Position numbers and translations under genes: made by a program
Assembly (NCBI RefSeq): GCF_036226465.1
Contig: NZ_CP108476.1
Span: forward strand, 5,208,001-5,272,000
DNA from: Kitasatospora sp. NBC_01250
Lineage (GTDB): Bacteria; Actinomycetota; Actinomycetes; Streptomycetales; Streptomycetaceae
Length of the DNA: 64,000 bases
Reading direction: 5' to 3'
Notes under the pieces: model-generated
What the model saw: the letters and a program-made list of their open reading frames with translations, nothing else
Database searches by the model: none
What the model was told of the DNA's origin: nothing
In this document: piece after piece, positions 25,888 through 33,510 of the stretch
How the letters are laid out: every line of letters begins with the position of its first letter
Position numbering within the stretch: the stretch's first letter is position 1

Positions 25888-25917
25888 GTGACCTGAGGGC
25901 CGGTCAGCGGTTACGAT
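25888..25917 (+). promoter_or_regulatory. Possible promoter for the 26.0-kb membrane-protein gene
   Basis: GTGACC (25888-25893), an 18-nt spacer and TACGAT (25912-25917) resemble a sigma-70 promoter about 90 nt before the ATG at 26009. This is based on sequence only. Confidence 0.35.
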
Positions 25918-26008
25918 CCCGGTCGGTCCTCCGCCCGTCCGGCCGTCCCCCGGTCGGCGCAGGGCCTGCCTCACCACATGTCTCACGGGAAGCCAGGTCA
26001 GCCCAGCC

Positions 26009-26587
26009 ATGCGATCCCCGTCCATGCCCGCCGTCAAGAGGATCGGCCGCGGCTGGTACCTCGCGGCGGTGCTCAGCGCCGTGCTGGCGGTCGGCATGTG
26101 CCTGCTGGGGTGGCACCAGGCCGCGCTGGCCGACAAGATCGGCGCCGACCCGGTGCAGGTCCAGGGCACGATCACCCAGCTCCCCGGGGGCAGCGCCAGC
26201 TACAGCGGCGTCAAGTACCTGGCCGACGGCCGGCTGCGCACCGCCACCGACCTCGCGCTGCCCGACGACGTCAAGGTCGGCGACCCGATCTGCCTGGAGC
26301 ACGCCGCCCAGGACGCGGGTGCGGTGCGGGCCTGCAACGAGCACTACCCGCAGCCGGCCGGCGTCCGGCTGGCACAGATCAGCGTGCCGGTGGCGCTGCT
26401 GTTCTGCCTGCTCTGTGTGCTGCGGATCACCCGGCACCGCCGCTCCGCCGGCGTCGGGGGCCGGCGCGCCAAGGTGGTGGCGACGGTGGCGCTGGCCACC
26501 GAGGCGCTGGCCGAGGGGATGCCTGCGATAACCCAGGGCAAGCGCTCGCGCCGCCGCCGCAAGGGCGGGCGCCGCGCGCTGCGCTGA
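26009..26587 (+). CDS. Conserved two-pass membrane protein of unknown function
   Basis: A 192-residue protein with a membrane segment at about 16-38 (WYLAAVLSAVLAVGMCLLGW), an extracytoplasmic loop of about 80 residues containing two Cys (DPICLEHA, RACNEHY) and a second membrane segment near residues 125-142 (ISVPVALLFCLLCVLRI), then a very basic cytoplasmic tail (RSRRRRKGGRRALR). ATG 26009 is used; ATG 26024 is an alternative. I do not recognise a named family. It lies between mqnC and menG, so a link to quinone metabolism or the membrane is possible but unproven. Confidence 0.65.
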   Translation: MRSPSMPAVKRIGRGWYLAAVLSAVLAVGMCLLGWHQAALADKIGADPVQVQGTITQLPGGSASYSGVKYLADGRLRTATDLALPDDVKVGDPICLEHAAQDAGAVRACNEHYPQPAGVRLAQISVPVALLFCLLCVLRITRHRRSAGVGGRRAKVVATVALATEALAEGMPAITQGKRSRRRRKGGRRALR

Positions 26588-26677
26588 GCCGGGCCGCGGG
26601 CGCGCGAGCGGCGGGCGCGCGGTCGGCGCGCCGAGCCCCGCGGCCGGGCAGGCCGCGCCAGGGTGAACAATGGGTGC

Positions 26678-27370
26678 GTGACCCGAGCCTCGCTGGAGAA
26701 GCAGCCCCACGAAGTCGCCGCCATGTTCGACGACGTCGCCGCCAAGTACGACCTGACCAACGACGTCCTCTCGCTGGGCCAGGCCCGCGCCTGGCGCCGC
26801 GCGGTGGCCGAGGCGGTCGGCGCCGGCCCCGGCGACGTGGTGCTCGACCTCGGAGCCGGTACCGGCACCTCCTCGCTGCCGTTCCTGGCCGCCGGCGCGA
26901 AGGTCGTCCCGTGCGACTTCTCGATCGGCATGCTCACCGAGGGCAAGAAGCGCCACCCCGAGCTGCCGCTGACCGCCGGCGACGCAACCCGGCTGCCGTT
27001 CGCCGACGCCTCGTTCGACGCGGTGACCATCTCCTTCGCGCTGCGCAACGTGCACCGGACCGAGGCGGCGCTGGCCGAGCTGTACCGGGTCACCAAGCCC
27101 GGCGGCCGGGTGGTGATCTGCGAGTTCTCCACGCCGACCTGGACCCCGTTCCGGACCGTCTACACCGAGTACCTGATGCGCGCGCTGCCGCCGGTGGCGA
27201 CCAGGGTGAGCAGCAACCCCGACGCGTACGTCTACCTCGCCGAGTCCATCCGCGCCTGGCCCGACCAGCCCTCGCTCGCCGTGCTGCTCCAGGAGGCGGG
27301 CTGGACCAAGGTGGCCTGGCGCAACCTCACCGGCGGCATCGTCGCGCTGCACCGGGGTACCAAGGCCTGA
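26678..27370 (+). CDS. menG: Demethylmenaquinone methyltransferase
   Basis: SAM-dependent C-methylation of demethylmenaquinone, the last ring-modifying step. The 230-residue UbiE/MenG protein has PHEVAAMFDDVAAKYDLTND near the start, SAM motif I VLDLGAGTGTSSLPFLAAGA, post-I LPFADASFDAVTISFALRNV, and PGGRVVICEFSTPT. GTG 26678 (VTRASLEKQPHEV) matches the family N-terminus better than GTG 26663. The next gene, a geranylgeranyl-reductase-type flavoprotein on the same strand, probably acts after it. Confidence 0.93.
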   Translation: MTRASLEKQPHEVAAMFDDVAAKYDLTNDVLSLGQARAWRRAVAEAVGAGPGDVVLDLGAGTGTSSLPFLAAGAKVVPCDFSIGMLTEGKKRHPELPLTAGDATRLPFADASFDAVTISFALRNVHRTEAALAELYRVTKPGGRVVICEFSTPTWTPFRTVYTEYLMRALPPVATRVSSNPDAYVYLAESIRAWPDQPSLAVLLQEAGWTKVAWRNLTGGIVALHRGTKA

Positions 27371-27496
27371 GGCGCCGAGCCCGCCGGAGCCGCCGGACCT
27401 GCCGGAGCTGTCGGACCTGTCCGGGGCGCCGGGTCAAAGCGCCGTAGACTGCTCGGGACCGTCAGCCAGTCCCGTAGTGCCAGGAGAGTGCCCACC

Positions 27497-28780
27497 GTGA
27501 CCGAGACCGCCGTCGAGAGCTCCGCTGACGTCATCGTGGTCGGAGCCGGCCCGGCGGGCGCGACCACCGCCTACTACCTGGCCCAGGCCGGGCTCGACGT
27601 ACTGCTGCTGGAGAAGACCGAGTTCCCGCGCGAGAAGGTCTGCGGCGACGGCCTGACCCCGCGCGCCACCAAGCAGTTGGTGGACATGGGCATCGACGTC
27701 TCCACCGCCAACGGCTGGCTGCACAACAAGGGCCTGCGGATCATCGGCGGCGGGGTCCGGCTGGAACTGGACTGGCCGGAGCTCTCCTCCTTCCCGGACT
27801 ACGGACTGGTCCGCAAGCGGGCCGACTTCGACGAGCTGCTGGCCCGTCAGGCCGAGAAGGCCGGTGCCCGGCTCTACGAGCGCTGCAACGTCTCCGGGCC
27901 GGTGCTGGACGACCGCACCGGCAAGATCGTGGGCGTGACCGCCAAGCTCGGCCAGGACAAGCGCGAGGTCGTCTTCCGCGCCCCGCTGGTGGTGGCCGCC
28001 GACGGCAACTCCACCCGCCTCTCGCTCGCGATGGGCCTGCACCGCCGCGAGGACCGCCCGATGGGCGTCGCCTACCGGACGTACTTCACCTCCCCGCGCG
28101 GCTCGGACGACTACCTGGAGTCCTGGCTGGAGCTGTGGGACACCCGCGGCGGCGAGAAGAAGCTGCTGCCCGGCTACGGCTGGATCTTCGGCATGGGCGA
28201 CGGCACCTCCAACGTGGGCCTGGGCATCCTGGACTCCTCGCCCGCCTTCGGCGAGCTGGACTGGCGCGAGGTGCTCAAGTCCTGGTGCGCCAGCATGCCG
28301 GCCGAGTGGGGCTACACCCCCGAGAACATGACCGACCCGATCCGCGGCGCCGCGCTGCCGATGGCCTTCAACCGCCAGCCGCACTACACCCGCGGGCTGC
28401 TGCTGGTCGGTGACGCCGGCGGCATGGTCAACCCGTTCAACGGCGAGGGCATCGCCTATGCGATGGAGTCCGGCCAGATCGCCGCGCGCACCATCGTGCA
28501 GGCCTCCGCCCGGGTGACGGACGGCGGGCGCGAGCGCGCGCTGCACGCCTACCCGGCCACCCTCAAGGAGGTCTACGGCGGCTACTACACGCTCGGCCGG
28601 GCCTTCGTGAAGCTGATCGGCAACCCGAAGGTGATGCAGCTGGCCACCCAGCGCGGGCTGACCCACCCGATGCTGATGCGCTTCACGCTGAAGCTGCTGG
28701 CGAACCTGACGGACCCGCAGGGCGGGGACGCGATGGACCGGATCATCAACGGGCTGGCCAAGGTGGCGCCGAACGCCTGA
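27497..28780 (+). CDS. Geranylgeranyl reductase-family flavoprotein (MenJ-like menaquinone reductase)
   Basis: A 427-residue FAD-dependent oxidoreductase that saturates isoprenoid double bonds. It has an N-terminal Rossmann FAD site (VIVVGAGPAGATTAYYLAQA), the family motif EFPREKVCGDGLTP, and a second FAD block LLLVGDAGGMVNPFNGEGIA about residue 310. Next to menG, the best guess is partial reduction of the menaquinone side chain as MenJ does in mycobacteria; a role in carotenoid or lipid reduction is possible. GTG 27497 is chosen because AGGAGA lies 9 nt upstream; GTG 27488 is too close to that site. It ends at a 14-bp-stem bidirectional terminator. Confidence 0.85.
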   Translation: MTETAVESSADVIVVGAGPAGATTAYYLAQAGLDVLLLEKTEFPREKVCGDGLTPRATKQLVDMGIDVSTANGWLHNKGLRIIGGGVRLELDWPELSSFPDYGLVRKRADFDELLARQAEKAGARLYERCNVSGPVLDDRTGKIVGVTAKLGQDKREVVFRAPLVVAADGNSTRLSLAMGLHRREDRPMGVAYRTYFTSPRGSDDYLESWLELWDTRGGEKKLLPGYGWIFGMGDGTSNVGLGILDSSPAFGELDWREVLKSWCASMPAEWGYTPENMTDPIRGAALPMAFNRQPHYTRGLLLVGDAGGMVNPFNGEGIAYAMESGQIAARTIVQASARVTDGGRERALHAYPATLKEVYGGYYTLGRAFVKLIGNPKVMQLATQRGLTHPMLMRFTLKLLANLTDPQGGDAMDRIINGLAKVAPNA

Positions 28781-28808
28781 CCGGTCCCCGCCCGGGGCCC
28801 GCGCCGTA

Positions 28809-28840
28809 CCTGTGCCCCGCCCCCCAGGGCGGGGCACAGG
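28809..28840. terminator. Bidirectional terminator between the flavoprotein and cyclophilin genes
   Basis: A perfect 14-bp inverted repeat (28809-28822 and 28827-28840) with a CCCA loop lies 28 nt after the + strand stop and 21 nt after the minus strand stop. Confidence 0.8.
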
Positions 28841-28861
28841 CGTTCGGCGAGTGGCGCCGGG

Positions 28862-29557
28862 TCAGTGGTTGCTGATCCGCACGCCGTGGATGTTCACCGG
28901 CAGGGTCGGGAACCCGTCGCCCGCCCCGTTCTGGTCGTCCTCGCCGCCGGCGGCGATCTTCTGCAGCACGTCCAGCCCGCCGGTCACCCGCCCGAACGGC
29001 GTGTAGGCCGGGGGCAGCTTGGTGTCCTTCCAGACGAAGAAGAACTGGCTGCCGTTGGTGTTCGGGCCGGCGTTGGCCATCGCCACGGTGCCCGCCGGGT
29101 AGGTGGCGCCGGTCAGGTTCTCGTCGTTGAAGGAGTAGCCGGGGCCGCCGCTGCCCGTCCCGGTGGGGTCGCCGCACTGCAGCACGAAGATGCCCTGGGT
29201 GGTGAGCCGGTGGCAGTGGGTGTCGTCGTAGTAGTGGTGGTCGGCGAGGAAGCGGAACGAGAAGGTGGTGCACGGGGCCGCCGCCGTGAGCGCCTGGAAG
29301 GTCACCGCGCCCTGGCTGGTGCGCAGCGTGGCGTGGTACGGCTTCGCGGCCTTCGCGGCGTCGAAGACCGGGATGCCCTGGAACTTGTCGGCGGGCACGG
29401 CCTTCGTGTAGCCGCAGTTGGCGGGTGCCCCGGCGGTTGCGGGGGCGGCCGGGGCCGGCTTGGCGTCCGGCGAGACGGTGGCGGCCGAGGCGGCGCTGGT
29501 CGCGCAGAGCACCAGGGTGGCGGCTGCTGCTGCGGTGGCGAGGCGGGTGCGGGCCAT
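28862..29557 (-). CDS. Secreted cyclophilin-type peptidyl-prolyl cis-trans isomerase
   Basis: A 231-residue exported PPIase. The signal peptide is ARTRLATAAAAATLVLCATS, with cleavage near ASAA, then a short Pro/Ala-rich linker. The cyclophilin domain (about 70-228) has HCHRL (catalytic Arg), GDPTGTGSGGPGYSF, GTVAMANAGPNTNGSQFFF and PFGRVTGGLDVLQKI. The core of the active site is intact. It likely assists folding of exported proteins. It faces a terminator shared with the convergent flavoprotein gene. Confidence 0.93.
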   Translation of the reverse strand: MARTRLATAAAAATLVLCATSAASAATVSPDAKPAPAAPATAGAPANCGYTKAVPADKFQGIPVFDAAKAAKPYHATLRTSQGAVTFQALTAAAPCTTFSFRFLADHHYYDDTHCHRLTTQGIFVLQCGDPTGTGSGGPGYSFNDENLTGATYPAGTVAMANAGPNTNGSQFFFVWKDTKLPPAYTPFGRVTGGLDVLQKIAAGGEDDQNGAGDGFPTLPVNIHGVRISNH

Positions 29558-29739
29558 GGGGACCTCTCGGGAGACGGCTGAAGGGGCGTCATGCGGGGTG
29601 TCATGCGCACAACGTCATGCCCACCGGTCACACAAGTCATTCCGGATCGGCGGGCCGGTGTCGTCCCGGCAGGTCAACGCCAGGATGGACGGCCCTCCTG
29701 ACCTGCGCTCACCTCTGCTGACCAATGGCTGAACCCCAG

Positions 29740-29825
29740 TACATTCTTGGCCGGAAGTCAACTTCTCAATATCAGATCGTTATGACTAAGTTGAATATCA
29801 GCATTAAGGGGGATTTCCGGAACCA
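29740..29825 (+). promoter_or_regulatory. AT-rich repeat-containing control region of the four-gene operon
   Basis: Two direct copies of AATATCAG (29768-29775 and 29794-29801, 26 bp apart) lie with an inverted pair TCAACTT (29758-29764) / AAGTTGA (29788-29794). The base composition is far more AT-rich than the surroundings. It is directly upstream of the TTG start at 29853, suggesting a dedicated transcription-factor site. No -35/-10 pair could be fixed. Confidence 0.5.
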
Positions 29826-29852
29826 TTGCGTTTCCTTTACCTAGGGGTGGGT

Positions 29853-31631
29853 TTGAGTTCGACACACGTGTCCGTAGCAATCGTGGGTGGGGGCCCGCGC
29901 GGGCTCAGCGTTCTGGAGCGGATCTGCGGCCTGGCCCGGATTCCCTGGGACGGCCTGTCGGTCCACCTCATCGACCCGCACCAGCCCGGCGCCGGTACGC
30001 ATTACCCGGATCAGCCGAACTATCTGCTCATGAACACCGTCGCCGGCCAGGTCACGATGTTCCGCACCGGCGACAGCGCCGCTGCCGGACAGCCGGTTTC
30101 CGGCCCGAGCCTGGCCGACTGGGCCGGTGTCCCCGAGGACACCTACCTGCCGCGCGCCGTCCTCGGCCGCTACCTCGGCCACTGCTACCGGCGGCTGCGC
30201 CGGCACGCGCCCGACAAGGTCCGGATCCACGAGCACCGGGCGAGCGCCGAGACGCTGCGCGCGCTGCGGGACGGGTCCTGGGTACTCCAGCTGTCGGACG
30301 GTGCGATCGTCGCCGCCGACTTCGTCTTCCTGACCACCGGGCACGGCACGAACCACCCGACCGGCGCGGACCAGCGGATCCAGCAGTTCGTCGCCGACCA
30401 CCGCCACGCCAACCCCAAGCTGCGCTACCTGCGCAGCTGCTACCCGCTGCAGAAGCTGGAGACCATCGAGCCCGGCGCCCGGGTCGCGGTCCGCGGCATG
30501 GGGCTGTCGGCGGTCGACACGGTCGCCAGCCTCACCACCGGCCGCGGCGGGCGGTTCGTGCCGGGCGCCGACGGCGACCTCGTCTACCGCCCCAGCGGCG
30601 AGGAGCCGCAGCTGCACGTCTACTCACGAAGTGGCCGGATCTTCTCCCCGCGGGCGGTGAACCAGAAAACACCGGCGGACGTGTACCGACCCGCATTCCT
30701 GACCCCGGAGGAGCTGCGCACCCTGCAACTGCGACACGGGCAGCTCGACTTCGAGGAACACCTGCTGCCGCTGCTGCGGGCCGAACTGCGCCGGGCCGCC
30801 GAAACGGCCGGTGGAATACCGGGCTCCGACGAAATCGAGTCGATTCTCCGCACCCCTGAACCCGTTCGCCGAACCCTCGGCGAATACCAGGCCGAACTCG
30901 TCGACTTCCTGCGGACCGACGAGCGGCGCGCCGCCGAGGGCAACCTGCGCAATCCGGTCAAGGCCGCCACCGACGCGTTGCGCGACCTGCGCGACGTGCT
31001 GCGCTGGGCCGTCGAGCACCGGGGGCTGACGGCCGAATCGCACCGGCGGTTCTGCCAGGTGTACGCCCCGATGCTGAACGCCGTGGCCGCGGGACCGCCC
31101 GCCTCCCGCTCGCGCGAGTGGCGCGCGCTCTTCGAGAGCGGCCTGCTGCAGCTCGGGGCCGGGCCGGGGGCCGCCGTGCGGCCGGACCCGGACAGCGCCG
31201 GGTTCGTCATCGAGAGCGGCCTGCAGTCCACCCCGGCGACCCGCTGCGACGTGCTGGTGGGCGCCGCGATCGACTCGTTCCTGCCCGACCAGGACGCCTC
31301 GCCGCTGGTCCGCTCGCTGCTCGCCGGCGGGCACGCCCGTCCCTTCGACAACGACGGATTCCGGCCCGGCGGGCTGGACATCGACACCGCCGGGCGGTTG
31401 ATCGGCGCGGACGGCGCGGTCGTGCCGAACCTCTGCGCACTGGGCCACCTCACCGAGGGCGCGCACTACTTCACCAACATGCTGCCGGCACCCGGGGTCG
31501 ACTCCCGGATCACCGCGGACGCCGCCGCGGCCGTGCGGGCCATGACCGACCACCTGCTGACGCCGCGGCAGCACCCCACCGCCCTCACCACCGCCCTGGC
31601 CCCCGCGTCCCTCAAGGAGCAGTCCGCATGA
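29853..31631 (+). CDS. FAD/NAD(P)-binding oxidoreductase (NAD_binding_9 type), first gene of an orphan operon
   Basis: A 592-residue flavoprotein. The N-terminus is a dinucleotide fold VSVAIVGGGPRGLSVLERI followed by GAGTHYPDQPNYLLMNTVAG, the signature of the PF13454 group. A second nucleotide block is GARVAVRGMGLSAVDTVASL (about residue 215), and the end carries NLCALGHLTEGAHYFTNMLP, typical of the family. Related flavoproteins include poorly defined YdhS-like proteins and, as I recall, amino-acid N-oxygenases of the CreE/FzmM kind; which applies here is open. TTG 29853 is chosen for an AGGGG site; GTG 29868 is an alternative. It overlaps the GNAT gene by 4 nt (ATGA). Confidence 0.75.
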   Translation: MSSTHVSVAIVGGGPRGLSVLERICGLARIPWDGLSVHLIDPHQPGAGTHYPDQPNYLLMNTVAGQVTMFRTGDSAAAGQPVSGPSLADWAGVPEDTYLPRAVLGRYLGHCYRRLRRHAPDKVRIHEHRASAETLRALRDGSWVLQLSDGAIVAADFVFLTTGHGTNHPTGADQRIQQFVADHRHANPKLRYLRSCYPLQKLETIEPGARVAVRGMGLSAVDTVASLTTGRGGRFVPGADGDLVYRPSGEEPQLHVYSRSGRIFSPRAVNQKTPADVYRPAFLTPEELRTLQLRHGQLDFEEHLLPLLRAELRRAAETAGGIPGSDEIESILRTPEPVRRTLGEYQAELVDFLRTDERRAAEGNLRNPVKAATDALRDLRDVLRWAVEHRGLTAESHRRFCQVYAPMLNAVAAGPPASRSREWRALFESGLLQLGAGPGAAVRPDPDSAGFVIESGLQSTPATRCDVLVGAAIDSFLPDQDASPLVRSLLAGGHARPFDNDGFRPGGLDIDTAGRLIGADGAVVPNLCALGHLTEGAHYFTNMLPAPGVDSRITADAAAAVRAMTDHLLTPRQHPTALTTALAPASLKEQSA

Positions 31632-32314
31632 CCGGCACCACGCAGCAGCACGCCCGCTGGATCAACCCGTTCAGCGTGCACGGCGACCACGTCACGCTGG
31701 TCCCGCTCGAGGAACGGCACGAGGACCGGCTGGTGGAGGCCGTGCAGGACGGCCAGGTGTGGGACACCTGGTTCGCCGCCGTGCCCTCCCCGGTCGGCAT
31801 GCGGCGCGAGATCGAGTGGCGCCTCGGCCTGGCCGAGCAGGGCCGGATGGTGCCCTTCACGGTGCTCGACGCCGCCGGGCGGGTCGCGGGCATGACCGCC
31901 TACATGAACGTCGACCCCGACAACCGCCGGCTGGAGATCGGGCACACCTGGTACCGCGGCAGCGTGCAGCGCACCGCGCTCAACACCGAGGCGAAGCTGC
32001 TGCTGCTCCAGCACGCCTTCGAGGAGGCGGACTGCATCGCGGTCGGTTTCCGCACCGCCTTCTTCAACATGCCGAGCCGGCGGGCGATCGAACGGCTCGG
32101 CGCGAAGCTGGAGGGGGTCTGGCGCAACCACGTGATCCTGCCCGACGGCACGCTGCGGGACACCTGCTACTACAGCGTCATCGCCGGCGAGTGGCCCGCG
32201 GTGAAGCGGCACCTGACCTGGAAGCTCGACCACGCCGGGGCCGGGGCCGCGCCGGGCGGGTCCGCCGGGTCCGCCGGGTCCGCCGGGGCCGGTGCGGCCG
32301 ACAGGTCGGCGTAG
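31628..32314 (+). CDS. GNAT-family N-acetyltransferase (RimJ/RimL-like), operon gene 2
   Basis: A 228-residue acetyltransferase. The N-terminal HVTLVPLEERHEDRLVEAV and the CoA-site region WYRGSVQRTALNTEAKLLLL (R-x-x-x-N/T type) are RimJ/RimL-like; FRTAFFNMPSRRAIERLGAK matches the last helix. The C-terminal 20 residues are a low-complexity GSAGSAGSAG tail encoded by three exact 9-bp repeats. It is coupled to the flavoprotein by ATGA overlap and to the exporter by a 1-nt overlap (TAGTG). In such an operon it may acetylate a toxic amine intermediate or product for self-protection (inference). Confidence 0.8.
   Translation: MTGTTQQHARWINPFSVHGDHVTLVPLEERHEDRLVEAVQDGQVWDTWFAAVPSPVGMRREIEWRLGLAEQGRMVPFTVLDAAGRVAGMTAYMNVDPDNRRLEIGHTWYRGSVQRTALNTEAKLLLLQHAFEEADCIAVGFRTAFFNMPSRRAIERLGAKLEGVWRNHVILPDGTLRDTCYYSVIAGEWPAVKRHLTWKLDHAGAGAAPGGSAGSAGSAGAGAADRSA
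32258..32284. repeat. Three exact GGGTCCGCC repeats in the GNAT C-terminus
   Basis: Three consecutive 9-bp units (32258-32266, 32267-32275, 32276-32284) encode Gly-Ser-Ala triplets near the stop, a small slippage-prone minisatellite. Confidence 0.8.
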
Positions 32315-33510
32315 TGTCGCTGCGGGCCAGGACGGCCGTCTTCCTGCTCGGCCTGTGCGCCCTGCTCAACATCTACTCCACCCAGCCGCTGCTGCCCGAC
32401 CTCGCGCACGACCTGCACGTCCCGCTCGGGCGCAGCACCTGGACGATCACCGCGACCACCCTCGGCGTCGCGCTGGTCGCCCCGTTCGCCGGGTCGGTCT
32501 CGGACCGGCTGGGCCGCAAGCGGGTGATGGTGGCGGCGATCGCGGGAGCGCTCGCCGCCACCCTCGCCTGCGCGGTGGCCTGGAACTTCGCCGCGATGCT
32601 GGTGTTCCGCCTCGCCCAGGGCCTGCTGATCCCGTTCGTCTTCGCGGTGGCCGTCTCCTACCTCGCCGAGGAGTACACCGGGCCGGTGGCGCAGCGGGCC
32701 AACGCCCTCTACGTCTCCGGCACGGCGTTCGGCGGCTTCTGCGGGCGGTTCCTGTCCGGGGCGGCCACCGAGCGGTTCGGCTGGCGGTCCTCGTTCGTCG
32801 TGCTGGCGCTCGTGCTGCTGGTGACGCTGGCGGCCACCGTGGCCTGGCTGCCGCGGGAGCGGGGCTTCACGCCCTCGGACTCGCTGCTGGCCGGCCTGCG
32901 CGGCATCGGCGGGCACTTCGGCAACGCCCGGCTGCTCGGCACCTGCGTCATCGGGGCGTCGATCCTCTTCCTCCAGGTGGGTGCGTTCACCTACGCCGGG
33001 ATGCGGCTCAAGGCCCCGCCGTTCGGGCTGAGCACCTTCGAGATCGGCGCGGTCTTCGCGGTGTTCCTGGTCGCGGTGGTGGTCACCCCGCTCACCGGGC
33101 GGCTGATCGGCCGGATCGGGCGGCTGCGGACCTACCTGCTGGTCGGCCTGGTCTCGCTGGCCGGCCTCGCGCTGACCCTCGTGCCGTCCACACCGGCCGT
33201 GATCGTGGGCCTGGCGGCCTCCTCGACCGGCGTCTTCTCCGGTCAGGCCTGCGCCATCGGCTACGCCGCCGAGGCCGGGGGAGCGGCCCGGTCCAGCGCG
33301 GTCGGGCTCTACCTGACCTCCTACTACGCCGGCGGCAGCATCGGCGCCGTCGCACCCGCACCCCTCTACACCGCCGCCGGGTGGAGCGCGTGCGCCGCGC
33401 TGCTGGCGGCGGTGGTCGGCGTCAGCGTCCTGGTGGCGCTCGCCGTCTGGCGGCCGGCCCCGGTCGGCCGGCCCCAACGTCATCGTTTTGAGGAGCCTCT
33501 GTATGACTGA
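32314..33510 (+). CDS. MFS exporter, operon gene 3
   Basis: A 398-residue 12-helix MFS transporter of the YnfM/drug:H+ antiporter type. Helix 1 is VFLLGLCALLNIYSTQPLLP, motif A is SVSDRLGRKRVMV between helices 2 and 3, and motif-C-like features lie in helix 5 (YVSGTAFGGFCGRFLSG). A second motif-A-like loop is GRLIGRIGRLRTYLL. GTG 32314 shares its first base with the GNAT stop codon. The lyase gene begins 8 nt before its stop. Placement inside the operon suggests export of the pathway product or of a toxic intermediate. Confidence 0.85.
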   Translation: MSLRARTAVFLLGLCALLNIYSTQPLLPDLAHDLHVPLGRSTWTITATTLGVALVAPFAGSVSDRLGRKRVMVAAIAGALAATLACAVAWNFAAMLVFRLAQGLLIPFVFAVAVSYLAEEYTGPVAQRANALYVSGTAFGGFCGRFLSGAATERFGWRSSFVVLALVLLVTLAATVAWLPRERGFTPSDSLLAGLRGIGGHFGNARLLGTCVIGASILFLQVGAFTYAGMRLKAPPFGLSTFEIGAVFAVFLVAVVVTPLTGRLIGRIGRLRTYLLVGLVSLAGLALTLVPSTPAVIVGLAASSTGVFSGQACAIGYAAEAGGAARSSAVGLYLTSYYAGGSIGAVAPAPLYTAAGWSACAALLAAVVGVSVLVALAVWRPAPVGRPQRHRFEEPLYD

